DNA of 64,000 nt from Adineta steineri (lineage: Eukaryota; Rotifera; Eurotatoria; Adinetida; Adinetidae): the NCBI GenBank assembly GCA_905250115.1, contig CAJNOI010000119.1, positions 1-64,000 of the forward strand, in the 5' to 3' direction. Position numbers and translations under genes: made by a program. The notes beneath the pieces are model-generated. The model saw nothing but the letters and a program-made list of their open reading frames with translations, ran no database searches and had not been told where the DNA came from. Positions 45,223-56,632 of the stretch are shown piece by piece; position 1 is the stretch's first letter; every line of letters starts with the position of its first letter.

Positions 45223-45997
45223 TGATTTATTTATTTAACAAAGATGATGTGTTTGAAACTATTAATTTCTTTTTAGTTTGTTCCGTCTCAAAAAAAAATA
45301 ACATGTTTATCAATTTTGCTATTAATAGTTGCAAGAAGTCGAAAAGGTCAAAATTCACAGGGCTTTCATATAAAAACAGACTATAAAATTTGATTAGTAT
45401 GCATAAGTGTATTTCAGTGAGATTGAATTGAGTTTATGTATATTTTTATTAGAATTATTAAATATATATGTTTCTTTCAAAATTTTTATTCTGCCTAATA
45501 CATAAAAGTGACTACAGAGTTATAACTGACTGATAAAATTTCTAAACTCCGAAGCTTAATATTCAGATACTACTTGTCTTAAAATCAATTTTACAATAAG
45601 CAAATTTTGACGACATCAAATTAAATGTTCATATTGAAATTATGGTAACGATTGTAGGTATTGTGCTATGGAAGGCAATATCGTAAAATATTCACCTTGA
45701 GAATATTATTATGTATGCTTCCACTACATATACACTCTGATACGATTATGAAAAAGGTAATTTAATGACAGATTTTGCTCTATACGACTTCAAATTCAAG
45801 GCTACCATAGGTCTCTCTTTCTCTTTTGTGGTTGATATTTAATGTAACATATACATATATAAAATGAGAGACAGGAAGAAAAAAAATTACATTAGTTTTT
45901 ACATAATACTACTAGAGAGAACACATCGAATGAATCAAGCATACTGTTTATATAATATATTGCAATCGTCTTAATCACATACAAATATATGTATATA
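45223..45997. other. Intergenic region without recognised genes
   Basis: About 775 bases of AT-rich DNA upstream of the small secreted-protein gene. No repeat, RNA or exon recognised. Confidence 0.4.
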
Positions 45998-46615
45998 ATG
46001 TCTTTATCAAAGCTATTGGTATTTCTACTGATGATCTCAATTGTTAGTAAGTTATGACAAGAAAATTATTTTTACATTGCTAGAAAATTATATATACATA
46101 CGTATTTTAGTGGTCGAGAGTCGAATACGTCGTAAACGACAAGTGGATTTACGATCAAGTGCTTATTATGGTCTAGGTGCTGTATCAAATGTGCGCTATA
46201 ATCTGGAATTATTTGGTCCAGGTACGAATATTTTAATGAAATATCGCCTGTTATTTATGTTCTGTATAGGATCCAATTTGCAACCAATTGGAAACAATTG
46301 GTATGTACCAGGTATTTCACCATATCCATATAATTATCGTGAGTAATGAATAACTATTTAACATAATATTTCTATAGCTCTACAAACAATATTTCTTTCT
46401 TAGCACCTAACTACAATATGCAACAATATCCATATCAAACAGGCTATGGTTATCCTAACACATTTAATGCTTATGGAACTGGACAATATGGTAATACAGG
46501 ATCTCTCAATCAATATGGTAACAATAATGATCTAGCTTATATTGGTCAATCTTACGTCCCACTAAACAACGAGTGGTTACCTTTACCTGGTGTCAATCGT
46601 CGTCGTCGTCAATAA
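45998..46615 (+). CDS. Small secreted Tyr/Asn/Gly-rich protein, 4 exons
   Basis: Exons 45998-46046, 46111-46221, 46270-46338 and 46404-46615, all phase 1 with GT...AG borders, give 146 residues. MSLSKLLVFLLMISIVMVES is a signal peptide. It is followed at once by a basic RIRRKRQ run that looks like a furin-type processing site, and the protein ends GVNRRRRQ. The middle is rich in Tyr, Asn, Gly, Pro and Gln (for example YGYPNTFNAYGTGQYGNTG). Such composition suits a secreted adhesive, cuticular or structural protein, or a precursor cut at the basic sites. No known domain. The exon model is mine but all junctions agree. Confidence 0.65.
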
Positions 46616-46862
46616 CATGAAAATATTACATATAGTCTCTAATATGAATAATAATAATTGCAACATCTACCGAATAAAAGTTTACTTTCACAAAAAGAAA
46701 TCTTCGATACGTGTTAAAATTATTTTGATAAATATGAGAGAGAGAATTGAAAAATACATATCTGTTACAATTTATTATGACAAAAAAATTAAATAAATAA
46801 ATATTGAAATACAAATTTTGCTTAACATCAAAAACTTAAGATTTCTATACATTTTGAGAAGA

Positions 46863-47780
46863 TTATTCTGTAAATAATCTTATACACTGACCACCATATT
46901 TTAATTCATATTTAATACGATTAAAACATGGATGTAAACGAGAAATATGTTCAAGTTCTTCTATTGTCATTACACATAGAAGTTCACAATCAAATTGATA
47001 AAGATGAATAAGACGTCGTTGAAGAATAGAAGCTAATTGTTGTAAAAATTCATATGAATGATAAATTCCATTTGAAGCTATTTTAAATTTTTCTAAATTA
47101 GGTGTTTGTTGAAGAAAATGATTCATTTCCATAAGTGATGGACCATCCAAAACACAACAAATATCAAATCTTTTCAAATTTGAATGTATAATATCAATTG
47201 ATAACAATTTTTCTCGATTAATTAATCCATTATTTGAATATAAAGATAAATCAACCGAACTAAACCAAACAGTTCGAAGTGTAGATGAATTCGACCAAAT
47301 TTGTCTATAACGATTTGATGAAACAACATTTGTTTCATGATGAAATATACATGTTTGTAATGAAGGAAATTGTTTACAATGAAGAATTTTATATAATATA
47401 CAACGTGATAATTTATCACTCATAATACCAAATTCTAAATGAATTAAATGAGGAAATTTAAATAAACATATTTCTTCTAATTGATCATCTGATGGACTAT
47501 TTAATATTAAGAAATGTAAAGAAGGAAATAGTTCAAAATCAATATAACTTGAATGATCAACAGTTAATTTAATTATATACGTTGTAAATAAATCAAAAAA
47601 TGGATCATCGATTTCATCAGGTGATGAAAAAGTCAATGCAAGATTTTTATTTGAACATACTATTGCATTTAATCGAGAATTTAAATCATAAAACGATTCA
47701 TATAAATCATGTATATCAAGATATTCACATATACCAAGGATGATTTCATCTGGTAATAATTCAAAAATTGATTGTGTCAT
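46863..47780 (-). CDS. F-box protein, intronless
   Basis: A 305-codon frame starting MTQSIFELLPDEIILGICEY with LDIHDLYESFYDLNSRLNAI, a typical F-box (about residues 5-45) that would bind Skp1 in an SCF ubiquitin ligase. The remainder has LRR-like spaced hydrophobic segments (FPSLHFLIL, FPHLIHLEFG, NLKRFDI, NLEKFKI). It belongs to the same intronless family as the gene at 6130-7869 but is shorter. The substrate is unknown. The frame is intact. Confidence 0.85.
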   Translation of the reverse strand: MTQSIFELLPDEIILGICEYLDIHDLYESFYDLNSRLNAIVCSNKNLALTFSSPDEIDDPFFDLFTTYIIKLTVDHSSYIDFELFPSLHFLILNSPSDDQLEEICLFKFPHLIHLEFGIMSDKLSRCILYKILHCKQFPSLQTCIFHHETNVVSSNRYRQIWSNSSTLRTVWFSSVDLSLYSNNGLINREKLLSIDIIHSNLKRFDICCVLDGPSLMEMNHFLQQTPNLEKFKIASNGIYHSYEFLQQLASILQRRLIHLYQFDCELLCVMTIEELEHISRLHPCFNRIKYELKYGGQCIRLFTE

Positions 47781-48184
47781 GATATTTATCTAGAAAATCG
47801 AAATCAATTTTTAATTTCGAAAGTCGAAATAAGAGATTAACATGAATATTGTTTTGTTCTCCTTTATTTCATTGTGTTCGAATGTTAGACTTTTGAATAT
47901 AAAGAAGAAGATAGAGAATAGAATTGGTGTTATATAATAATCCATCGATCAAAGTGAATGGTAGAGGGTGCTACTTTACAAATCCTATATAATATAACTG
48001 TTTTGAAATTATAGTTATTGATTATTTTATTTTTGACCTTTAGTTTAAATTGAAGGTCATGTTATTGTTCTTGCACGTCTCGTTATACGTGACTAATAAA
48101 ATTTCTTACTGATATAATCTAGTTTTTAAAAAATTATAAAATATTCTGTATATCATACACAATAAATCTGTAGAAAAAAAATGT
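47781..48184. other. Intergenic spacer
   Basis: About 400 bases between the F-box gene start (minus) and the end of the sphingomyelin-synthase-like gene (minus). No feature seen. Confidence 0.4.
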
Positions 48185-49206
48185 TTAAACAGTACTAGCA
48201 TCACCTGGATGTACAACTTGACTAGAATTTTCTATATCGTCTGTTGTACCTTCGTTAACAGTTGTTGGTCCAGTAAGTAAACTTACAGGAGCAGTTAATG
48301 ATGGTCGTCCGTATCCTTCAAACCAAAGAAAAAATCTAGTTATTATAATACTTCGACGTTCTGCTAATGTTTTTATATAATAATGATATGTTTTCCATGT
48401 TAATTGTGAAAGAAGAAAACCAAGAAAAACATCAACTGTATAATGAAATCGTGTAGCAATTATAAATAAATAACCGATTATTGTACAAATCCAAACAAGA
48501 ATTGTTGTTAAATAAAATGATAATGGATCACCATTTGCATCTAATTTTGGATAAAACCAACCAGGTTTACCACGTTTTATTTCTTGATTATTTTTCTTAT
48601 ACTTATTCCATAACCAACGTATCGGATAATATTCTTCACCTTTAGAATAAGTTGTCCAAGCGAGTGCACATAATGTTACTAAAAATAAATTGAACTTAGT
48701 TTTTTAAAAATCTTTAATTATCTATAATTACATGTTACAGTATGCCCAGAAAAAAGAACATCACCACATGTTTCATGAATTAAAAACATTATATAAAATG
48801 CTTCGACAGGTGGTGAACCTGTTGCTGTTGTATTACAACCAGGCAATGGAACACTTAATGATGTAACATATATTGATATACTTCTCATAAAAAATAAAAT
48901 AGCTTGAATAAAAAGCCATCGACGAAAAACAATTAAACGTATATCACGTTGAAATATATAACGAATAATAACTAAGACAAATGATGTTAAAAGATAATAA
49001 TTATTTATTTGAAAATAAGTCCAATAGGGTAATAGACGATGACCAATATCAGGTAAAGCAGGTATCCATCCTGGTGAATTTCGATCGGCCCATACTTGAA
49101 CAAGTGAATTAACGTAAAGAGAAATAAAAAAAATAATTAATGAAACAAGAATCGGTAGATAAGACCGAACCATTTTTATTTTATTAGTCTTGTCTAAAAG
49201 ATGCAC
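48185..49206 (-). CDS. Sphingomyelin synthase-like / PAP2-family membrane enzyme
   Basis: Two exons, 48732-49206 and 48185-48678, join in frame to about 322 residues with six hydrophobic helices. The exon border falls inside GHTVTLTL. Motif D3 is HETCGDVLFSGHTVTLTL and motif D4 is RFHYTVDVFLGF. The His of SGHT and the His and Asp of HYTVD form the catalytic triad of sphingomyelin synthases, which move phosphocholine (or phosphoethanolamine) from a phospholipid to ceramide in Golgi or plasma membranes. The N-terminal loop with VWADRNSPGWIPALPDIGHR also fits. No SAM domain precedes it. Whether it makes sphingomyelin or ceramide phosphoethanolamine cannot be told. Met at residue 12 is an alternative start. 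Confidence 0.85.
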
Positions 49207-49544
49207 AATGATAAATATCAGTACTCAGACCACGGGACGCGTTATCATTGTGTACGTAAAGAAACTAAATCAAAAATACAACAGAAAAGAAAAGAAACAA
49301 AATAAAATAATTATATTCTTATATAGAAACTGAGTACTATTAAAAAAATATACTTATCATTAGATCATGAATATATTTAAGTTGTAATTAGAAAAATTAT
49401 TTCGAAAACCTTTTTGGTAATGAATCAGTATGATATCGTTTTATATGTTAAAGAAATAGCATTATATAGATACATGACAAGTACTATTAATGTTTTTTTT
49501 ATTAAAGTTTAGATTATGATAATGTCTTTGATAAATCTATATTG
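49207..49544. other. Intergenic region upstream of tRNA-Asp
   Basis: AT-rich 5' flank of the tRNA gene and promoter side of the sphingomyelin-synthase-like gene. No feature recognised. Confidence 0.4.
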
Positions 49545-49616
49545 TCCGCGGTAGTATAGTGGTTAGTATCCCCGCCTGTCACGCGGGAAACCGGGGTTCG
49601 ATTCCCCGCCGCGGAG
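49545..49616 (+). tRNA. tRNA-Asp (GTC)
   Basis: A 72-nt cloverleaf without intron. The acceptor stem TCCGCGG (49545-49551) pairs with CCGCGGA, with discriminator G. The anticodon loop is CTGTCAC with anticodon GTC, and the T-arm holds GGTTCGATTCC. A and B boxes are intact. A T-run just downstream can stop RNA polymerase III. Confidence 0.97.
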
Positions 49617-49829
49617 TATTATTTTTTTTTATATGTATAACATTTAGTTTTTATTTTCAGGTAAGAATGACGTGATATATTCTTTTTCTTTGATACAAAG
49701 ACATACAACCTTTAACTGATATAAATATATTTTTCTTTTTTTTTGGTATCAAAAGAGACAAAACATTAGACATGCTTTTTTTAGTTGTTTATGAACAGAT
49801 TAAATTTAATAAAAAGGTGATTATTTATC

Positions 49830-49901
49830 AGCAGCGTGGCGCAGTGGAAGCGTGCTGGGCTCATAACTCAGAGGTCGGTAGATCGAAACTACTCGCTGCT
49901 A
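49830..49901 (+). tRNA. Initiator tRNA-Met (CAT)
   Basis: A 72-nt cloverleaf. Acceptor stem AGCAGCG pairs with CGCTGCT, with final A. The A1:U72 pair, the anticodon stem GGGCTCATAACTC (anticodon CAT) and the T-loop GATCGAAAC in place of TTCGAA are hallmarks of the eukaryotic initiator. It is followed by a T-run. It lies 213 bp after the tRNA-Asp on the same strand. Confidence 0.95.
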
Positions 49902-50417
49902 CCTACTATTTTTTTTAACATTTTCTTCGCTGAAATTACGCAAGACTATATAGAATTGTAAAATGCAAAAAAGTATGTGAAATACGACGTATTCTATATT
50001 AGATAACAAATGTTTTATCTTTTCTTTTTGAATAGAAAAAAATTAAACAGAGAAGCATCATATAATTTACTTTGTATTACTCATCGGTAGATTTCTTTAG
50101 TTTAAGATTTTGAGTAGAATTTATTTACTAAGTTTATTAATTGAATCTATAAAATATAAAATAAATTAGATAAGTAAAAATGATTACTTAATAAGTATAG
50201 GTGCAAGTAAGATAAAATACAAATGGTATTATAGTATGATCTATTGATGTTTTGAATTTCTTTTTTCTACGGTTGTTCTGACATACAGTTCACAAATACA
50301 ATACACATACATCATTATTTTTTCTCTCGTTTTAAAATATTTTTTAAACGTTCTTTTCTAATGATTAGTATCTTATTTTGTAAGAATTGACATATTTTTT
50401 TTTAGATTATATAAATA
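49902..50417. other. Intergenic region upstream of ATG12
   Basis: AT-rich DNA containing the Pol III terminator of the tRNA at its left edge and presumably the ATG12 promoter. No further feature. Confidence 0.4.
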
Positions 50418-50780
50418 ATGTCAAGAGTTGAGGACAATGAAAACGAATCATTGGAAAATTCTTTAAATCTTAGTACGAAACGTTTTGGTCCAAATGATTA
50501 TTCTGAAGGCGGTTCAAAAGTTGTTCTTCTTCTTAAACCAGCTGGTGGTGCGCCAATGTTAAAGAGAGAAAGATGGGCATTACCAAATTCAAGTACTGTA
50601 AGTGATATTGTAATGTTTTTAAAAGACCATATGAAACTTGATCCTCAACAGCAATTGTTTCTTTATGTTAAACAATCATTTGCACCATCACTTGATTCAA
50701 CAATTGGATTAGTTAGTAATTGTTTCGGTAGTGATGGAATGCTTGTTTTACATTATGCATTAACACAAGCATGGGGATAA
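50418..50780 (+). CDS. ATG12: Ubiquitin-like autophagy protein ATG12
   Basis: An intronless frame of 120 codons. After an acidic leader, the ubiquitin fold begins at KVVLLLKPAGGAPMLKRERW, followed by SDIVMFLKDHMKLDPQQQLF and LYVKQSFAPSLD. The end is CFGSDGMLVLHYALTQAWG. The C-terminal Gly120 is the residue activated by ATG7 and ATG10 and joined to a lysine of ATG5. The resulting ATG12-ATG5-ATG16 complex promotes ATG8 lipidation on the phagophore. The conserved C-terminal AWG and the FxLY-type strand make the assignment firm. A G-rich inverted repeat lies 17 bp after the stop codon. Confidence 0.93.
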   Translation: MSRVEDNENESLENSLNLSTKRFGPNDYSEGGSKVVLLLKPAGGAPMLKRERWALPNSSTVSDIVMFLKDHMKLDPQQQLFLYVKQSFAPSLDSTIGLVSNCFGSDGMLVLHYALTQAWG

Positions 50781-50796
50781 ACGAAAAAAGAAGAAG

Positions 50797-50835
50797 AGGG
50801 TGTGGGTGTGAGTATTGTGATAACTTACACACCCT
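50797..50835. repeat. G-rich imperfect inverted repeat, GGGTGTGGGT type, copy 3
   Basis: Left arm AGGGTGTGGGTGTGAGT from 50797. The right arm (50823-50835) reads AGGGTGTGTAAGT on the opposite strand. It starts 17 bp after the ATG12 stop, with a loop of about ten bases, so it would lie in the 3' UTR as a compact hairpin. Confidence 0.65.
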
Positions 50836-51321
50836 TCAGCAGTACACAATATACCTTTCGATGAGAAAAGAAAACGAGAACTACCATAAAAAGCAACAAA
50901 AGCTTTATTAATACAATAACTGATTCATTAGGTTCTTTGCTCAACATAATTAATTTATTTATTTGGAAATATTTAAATTTTCACTTAGAAAATCAAGTTT
51001 TTTTCTACTTAAGATTTAATAAAAAATACTTGACATTTAAATCAGAGGCTTAGATTTGATTGAATTTTTGAATATATAAATTGTCTACGCAATATCTTCA
51101 ACAAACAAGAGTGTTTCAATAAAGAAAAAAACAATCGAAAAGTCTCATAATAAGCGTTAGGATCCAGTTTTTACCAGTAGACACTTACTTTTCGAGACTT
51201 AAATGGTAGTAATCATGAACATAAATACTAGTAAACATGAATATTGCAGTACATTGAAACAGAGAAAAAAATCAATGATAAATTCATTATCAAATGGTTA
51301 TGGTACTTTCCTGTGAAACCA
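50836..51321. other. Intergenic region
   Basis: AT-rich 3' flank of ATG12. Nothing recognised. Confidence 0.4.
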
Positions 51322-51633
51322 ATGATCATTGAAATAATGACAATTTTCATTCTTCACTACGATTCTACAGAAGTTATCTATTCTTATGCACGTTTTTTAC
51401 CATTAGTAACCAGATCTTGTCTGATAGAGTCACTTGAAGATATCGTTGTTCCACCTATAAGTAAATTATTTAAAACTGAAGCTTCGGATATGAAAGAAGT
51501 AACAACTACTTTAAATATATCACAGCGTCGATCTTTTGAAGATGAAATGGAGATAATTACAGTAATTCTCGAACTAACATATCAAGATAAAAATACAATC
51601 AATAAGGATTTATTCCATTTACCTTATCATTAA
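51322..51633 (+). CDS. Hypothetical ORF, unrecognised
   Basis: From the Met at 51322 the frame codes about 103 residues with balanced composition (MIIEIMTIFILHYDSTEV; SLEDIVVPPISKLFKTEASD; SFEDEMEIITVILELTYQDK). It stays open a further 78 bases upstream of this Met. Such a long open frame is uncommon in DNA this AT-rich, and acidic/amphipathic segments look protein-like, but no domain, signal peptide or splice context is visible. It could be an exon or relic of a larger gene. Confidence 0.25.
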   Translation: MIIEIMTIFILHYDSTEVIYSYARFLPLVTRSCLIESLEDIVVPPISKLFKTEASDMKEVTTTLNISQRRSFEDEMEIITVILELTYQDKNTINKDLFHLPYH

Positions 51634-52322
51634 TTCAAAACATTAAAATTGACTTCTCTTTAAAACTTCATATTTGAATTTCTTTTGTAAAAATATAAAT
51701 TTATGCAAAAACATTATAAACCCTATTTTTCATCATAAAAAATGTGTTGTTCTCATTGTGTGTGTTTCTTTTATTGAGGAAAAGATTAGATAAAATAAAA
51801 AAAACTCTCAAGTTATACTACGAAATAACTTCATTTAAAACCAATTCATCTCGATGTCATGCATTCTTTCGTTCTGCACAGAAAAAAAAAGGAAGTAGAC
51901 AAATAATATCAGGATTAGACAATCTATAAAATCATACACAAATATGAATTAAGAGTAAGTAATATCATTCAGTTAAATACTAATTTCTTCATACATTTTA
52001 TTACGACGATCGCAATTCGATTTGACAATAAAATATTATCTTTGTAATTACCGTTCAAGCTACATATACTTTATTTTGAATTCAACAAATCATTTATATT
52101 GGTTTTAATTCTATTCTTCATAAAAAAAATATGGCAAAATAAATGATATTATTCGCTACCATTATTATATTATAGTGTTATCATTAGATAAGATAAAAAT
52201 TTTGAGTGACTATAATATTCCTCCACATTTCTAAAATACAAAAAAAAAGAGGTAACACAAAACCATTGATTACACATCGATTATTTGGCATTCGATAAAA
52301 GAAGAAGAAGAAAGAAACAAAT
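51634..52322. other. Intergenic region without recognised genes
   Basis: About 690 bases, AT-rich, upstream of the LRR gene. The 61-codon frame at 51744-51929 is lysine-rich and unsupported. Confidence 0.4.
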
Positions 52323-52991
52323 ATGGTTATATATCGAAATCGAAAATTAGAAGAAGAGATTAATAGTTGTAAATCTTGTTCAAGAATTGATTTACGAAAA
52401 CAAAAAATAACAGATTTAGATATGGAATTTATTATTCAAGAAGCAGTTATTAATAAACAATGTACAATGCTCTGGTTCAGTGATAATCAATTAACATCAC
52501 AAAGTGTATCAATTCTCGCTTCAACATTACATAATAATACAACATTAGAAGGTTTATCTCTTTGTCACAATGGTATTAATGATGTTAATATATCACATTT
52601 AAGTCAAATATTATCTGATAGTAAAACAAAATTAAATAGACTTGCTCTTACTTCAAATGAGATTACAGATGAAGGTGTACAATATCTTGCTGAAATGCTT
52701 AAAACTAATCATTCATTAACACAACTTTGGTTAGGTTCTAATCAAATTACCGATCGTGGTATGCAATACTTAGCAGATGTACTTGCACATCGTAATAGGA
52801 CTCTTCATGTATTATCTCTTACATGGAATAAACTAATAACTGATTTAAGTGTAGATAGCATTATTAATATGTTGGAATATAATCAAACATTGAGAACAGT
52901 GTGTTTATCTAATTGTGATTTATCTGATATTGGCAAAGAAAGATTAAGAGAAGCAATAAAATTACGTAAGGAGTTTTATCTTGATCTTTAA
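52323..52991 (+). CDS. Leucine-rich repeat protein (ribonuclease-inhibitor / NLRC3-like repeats)
   Basis: An intronless 222-codon frame made almost wholly of RI-type LRRs: LWFSDNQLTSQSVSILASTL, LSLCHNGINDVNISHLSQIL, LALTSNEITDEGVQYLAEML and LWLGSNQITDRGMQYLADVL, about 28 residues per repeat. It starts with a short charged leader and IDLRKQKITDLDMEFIIQEA. Repeat order and many residues match the C-terminal half of the RING/LRR protein at 20355-21557, including the KQC-x-x-L start and the EFYLDL end against DFRLVL there. It looks like a version of that half without the ubiquitin-ligase part. Probably cytosolic, protein-binding; partner unknown. Confidence 0.8.
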   Translation: MVIYRNRKLEEEINSCKSCSRIDLRKQKITDLDMEFIIQEAVINKQCTMLWFSDNQLTSQSVSILASTLHNNTTLEGLSLCHNGINDVNISHLSQILSDSKTKLNRLALTSNEITDEGVQYLAEMLKTNHSLTQLWLGSNQITDRGMQYLADVLAHRNRTLHVLSLTWNKLITDLSVDSIINMLEYNQTLRTVCLSNCDLSDIGKERLREAIKLRKEFYLDL

Positions 52992-54484
52992 AATAATTTA
53001 ATTTTTGATAATAATAAAAAAAAGAATATTTATACATTCTTCTATCTAGCAAATATACGTAGGATACACTTATTATAAAGTATATCACGTGTGCGTTTTT
53101 TTGTATATATATTTCGCTCAAAGAGGATCAGCTTTATAAATTGATATATCAACATCGTTGAATTTAATTAGAATAAAAATTAGTCTCTTTGATGGAATAT
53201 TAACTTTCGATATTGATGTACATTGTAAGACTTCCTTATGTTATTATATATATATTAATCTTTGAATATTCCAACAAAGGTCATATGTATATTCTACCAG
53301 TGCTTTGTTTGGTAGTAATAAAAGTCAAACATCAACATTTTATTGTAAACTATAAGACGAAATAATTGTCAGATGTGAGTAGCAACTCCATTGACATGTT
53401 GATGCTTCGCTATTATTCATCAATACTGTATCAATTACTATCGTGGTTGTAAGTAACAATTCGGTAGCATTAAATCAGTTAGATCATGTATAATTGATAT
53501 TTTGTCACAATAACAAATGATTGTCTTTAACATATCAGAAAAGTAAACAATTATGAAAATTAAAGTAAGATATAAACATTTTAACATGTAAAATTGATCT
53601 CTTCATACGTATAATCATCAATCCATTGTATGTCTTTGTTCTGCATATATTCGTAACAGAAAAAACCAGAATTAAGTTATATTTATAGCTCGACAATTTT
53701 TGTATATAAAGAAAATGTCTGTTGTAAACGTTATTTGTATTATTCAAAATACTCAATTTTTAATTTCTAAGACCAATGATATTTTTGATTAAAATAAGCA
53801 TCTTAATTATTTGCTGTTTTTATGTGATTTTCATCGTGCAGTCATTTTTTATTATTTTATTAGCATAGAATTTAATATGTAACGCAGAACTTGCTGTATA
53901 TAATAATTAAAATACTTCATCATATAGCGTAGAAAACAAAACTCTTTACCATATGATTCATTGGTATTATTATATAGATGAATCATTTCATTTAATAAGG
54001 CTGACATATTTATTAAAAAGTTGTATTTAAAAGAGAAATATTAGTAATCTTATTTCTATAACGTTGTTATCGAATGATTATTTATTTGTTTAATAACACA
54101 AGCAATCATGTCAACAAAGACATATGTCGTGTATATTAATATCATTCTTGTTTAAAACATCGATTCATATTTATCAATAAAATAAATCGATGAGGTACCA
54201 ATGATTCATTATATAAATTAACAGTACTTCACAAGTCAGTATACTGAATCACGTCACACACATTGATATGTATATTAGCTCAGATATAAATCATGAGTTA
54301 TATATAATACTGGCATTTGCAAATATATGCAATAATAGAAGTTACGAACACCAATGACAATTCTCTATTATGAATAGATAAAGAAGTCACGTACTATTTA
54401 TTGTTGTTACACTTTAGTCATATTACTATAATTTTTTTTATTTGACAAAAGAAATATACATTTGAATTCTTCATATATAAAATA
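52992..54484. other. Intergenic region without recognised genes
   Basis: About 1.5 kb of AT-rich DNA upstream of the syntaxin gene. Small minus-strand frames at 52909-53121 and 53535-53756 lack support. Confidence 0.4.
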
Positions 54485-55774
54485 ATGAAAGATAGACTTG
54501 AAGAACTGCAAGGAAATGTGAGTTTTATTTTTAATTATCCTTTCAATATTGTTTATTTTTCATTTTAGGTTGAAAAGTATGATAATGATGAAGATCTTAA
54601 CATTGCGAAACATTTTGCTGTGATTGATATGGATGGTGAATCTATGAATGATGTTTTTTATAAAGTAAGGAAAAATTATTTTAACAAAATTAGTTTATTT
54701 AATTAGGTTAATTTTCTTGGAAATGCTATTGATAAATTAGCTGAACTTATTAATATTATTCAATCTTTACAAAATGCTATGTTAGCACCATTACCAGATA
54801 TACGTAAACTATATATAGTTTTTTGAAATTATTTTCATTCGAATAATTTTTAGAAAGTAGAAATAAACTTGAAGAAAAAATTCTGGAAATTCGACAATTA
54901 GGAAATACTATACGAAAAAATTTAAACGGTAAAAAACAACTCGTATAAAGAAAAATTAGTTCTCTTGTTTAAGAAATGAAAAAAATGCAAGGAATGGATA
55001 CTAATACTGATGAAAAGAATGCTCGTCAACGTATTATTGAAATTCATACAGATATTCTAACTGAACGATTTTGTGATGAAATGAATAAATATTATAAATC
55101 AGTTGTTACTTATCAAGAACAATGTCGAACAAGAATTGCACGTCAAATGCAAATTGGTTTAAAAAATTTCTTTTCTTAATTCATTCATTCATTGTTTTTT
55201 CTATTCTATTAGCTGGATTTGAAAATACTGATGACGAAATAGATAAACTTCTCGAAAATGGACATTCATTTTTGTATCCAGAAGTATAAATTTAAGATAA
55301 AAGAAATATTTAAAAATTTTATTTTTCTATAAATTATAGATTAGAGTTCAATTAGAAAAAGAAAAACAAACATTATATGATATGGAAGCACGTCATTTAG
55401 ATATTATGAAATGTGAAGATAGTATTCGAGAATTACATGCTTTATTTATTGATTTAGCTGATTTAATTAATAGACAAGTATGATAGTTTTTTGGAAAATT
55501 TTCATATTTTGATTTATGAATATTAGGGAGCAGATATTTCATCTATTGCAGACCATGTTAAAAACGCTGATGAATATTTAGAAACTATTCCACATATTTT
55601 GCCGTCGAAAAAATCAAATCGACCTGCTAAAAAAGTGAGTAAAACTAAATATTTTAAGATATGTTGTATTATTATCTATATGTTATTTAGATAAAAATAT
55701 GTCTAATTATGACTTTGTTTTGTTTTATGATTATTTTAGTCTCGGTTTTATTAAGACTAATAAAAACAATATGA
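54485..55774 (+). CDS. Syntaxin (Qa-SNARE, syntaxin 1-4 type), 9 exons
   Basis: Exons 54485-54517, 54569-54664, 54707-54803, 54854-54928, 54974-55156, 55213-55283, 55340-55477, 55527-55634 and 55691-55774 join in frame to 294 residues. The start MKDRLEELQ is the classical syntaxin N-terminus. The Habc helices follow, with [11 protein letters not shown] like the C(K/R).RI.RQLEI of plasma-membrane syntaxins. The SNARE motif begins at [20 protein letters not shown] and [19 protein letters not shown], with zero-layer Gln231 the last residue of exon 7. The final exon encodes only the membrane anchor ([19 protein letters not shown]). The protein would act in vesicle fusion at the plasma membrane with SNAP-25- and synaptobrevin-type partners. 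A broken copy of the last exon and flank lies at 57271-57921. Confidence 0.9.
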
Positions 55775-56461
55775 TGTAGTTTTTATTTTTAATCAAGATT
55801 TTTTTTGTATAAAGCTTGTTATTTAATGTTTTCTAATAACGATAATCATTCATTATGTTTCAATCATTGATTATATATTGGATTATAACATTGAACTAGA
55901 TCCAGATCTACTACATATTGTCTTTCAATTATTTCTATTTGATAATTATACTATTCTGAATATTTTCTACCGCTCTATTAATATATTATACTCTTTTGGG
56001 TTATTGACGTACATCTAGGACAAAAGTTAATATCTTATTTCAAGAACAAATGCATGGCGAATATTATGTCAAAGTTTTGACTGTTTCTTAGTACAAGAAC
56101 ATTGAATAATATAGAATATAAACGACATTTTAAAAACAGAAGAGTATTAAATTGACAAATTCAGTTTGGAATAATTACACTATGAATGATACGCGATAAG
56201 GTAGCTGTTTTGCGTATGAAGAAGAGTGTGATTAACTGTATATTGTAAAAGATTGATAGTACTGTTGATGTCAAAAGATACGGCATCGAATACAGGTGGG
56301 TATACTAAGAACATTCTTTTAATCGTTGTCAAATACGAAGATCATCACATACATTATCTCATTGAAAAATAGTATGCTATAATCCGTTTTGTGCATTCAT
56401 ATCAAAGACTTATTAACCATTAAATTCGAATTATATTCTCCAGAATACTATTTATGGAATA
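55671..56461 (+). repeat. Segmental duplication, copy A (syntaxin last exon and 3' flank)
   Basis: From ATTATCTATATGTTATTTAG onward this stretch is closely similar to 57271-57921: last syntaxin exon, 3' flank with CTACCGCTCTATTAAT and GTAGCTGTTTTGCGTATGAA, up to CAGAATACTATTTATGGAAT. Copy A has about 135 bp (roughly 56250-56385) that copy B lacks. Confidence 0.85.
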
Positions 56462-56632
56462 TTCTCCCTTTCTCTCTCTAGTATATAAACCCGTGTTGTA
56501 TGTTAAATAGTTACATTTAGATGTAGTACTTAGTCGAATAAACATCGTGCTTTAAGGTACTATAACTATGTCTCTCCATTTGTCATAACCATGGGTATGC
56601 ACCTGTAGCTCATTTACATAAATGCCCAAATA

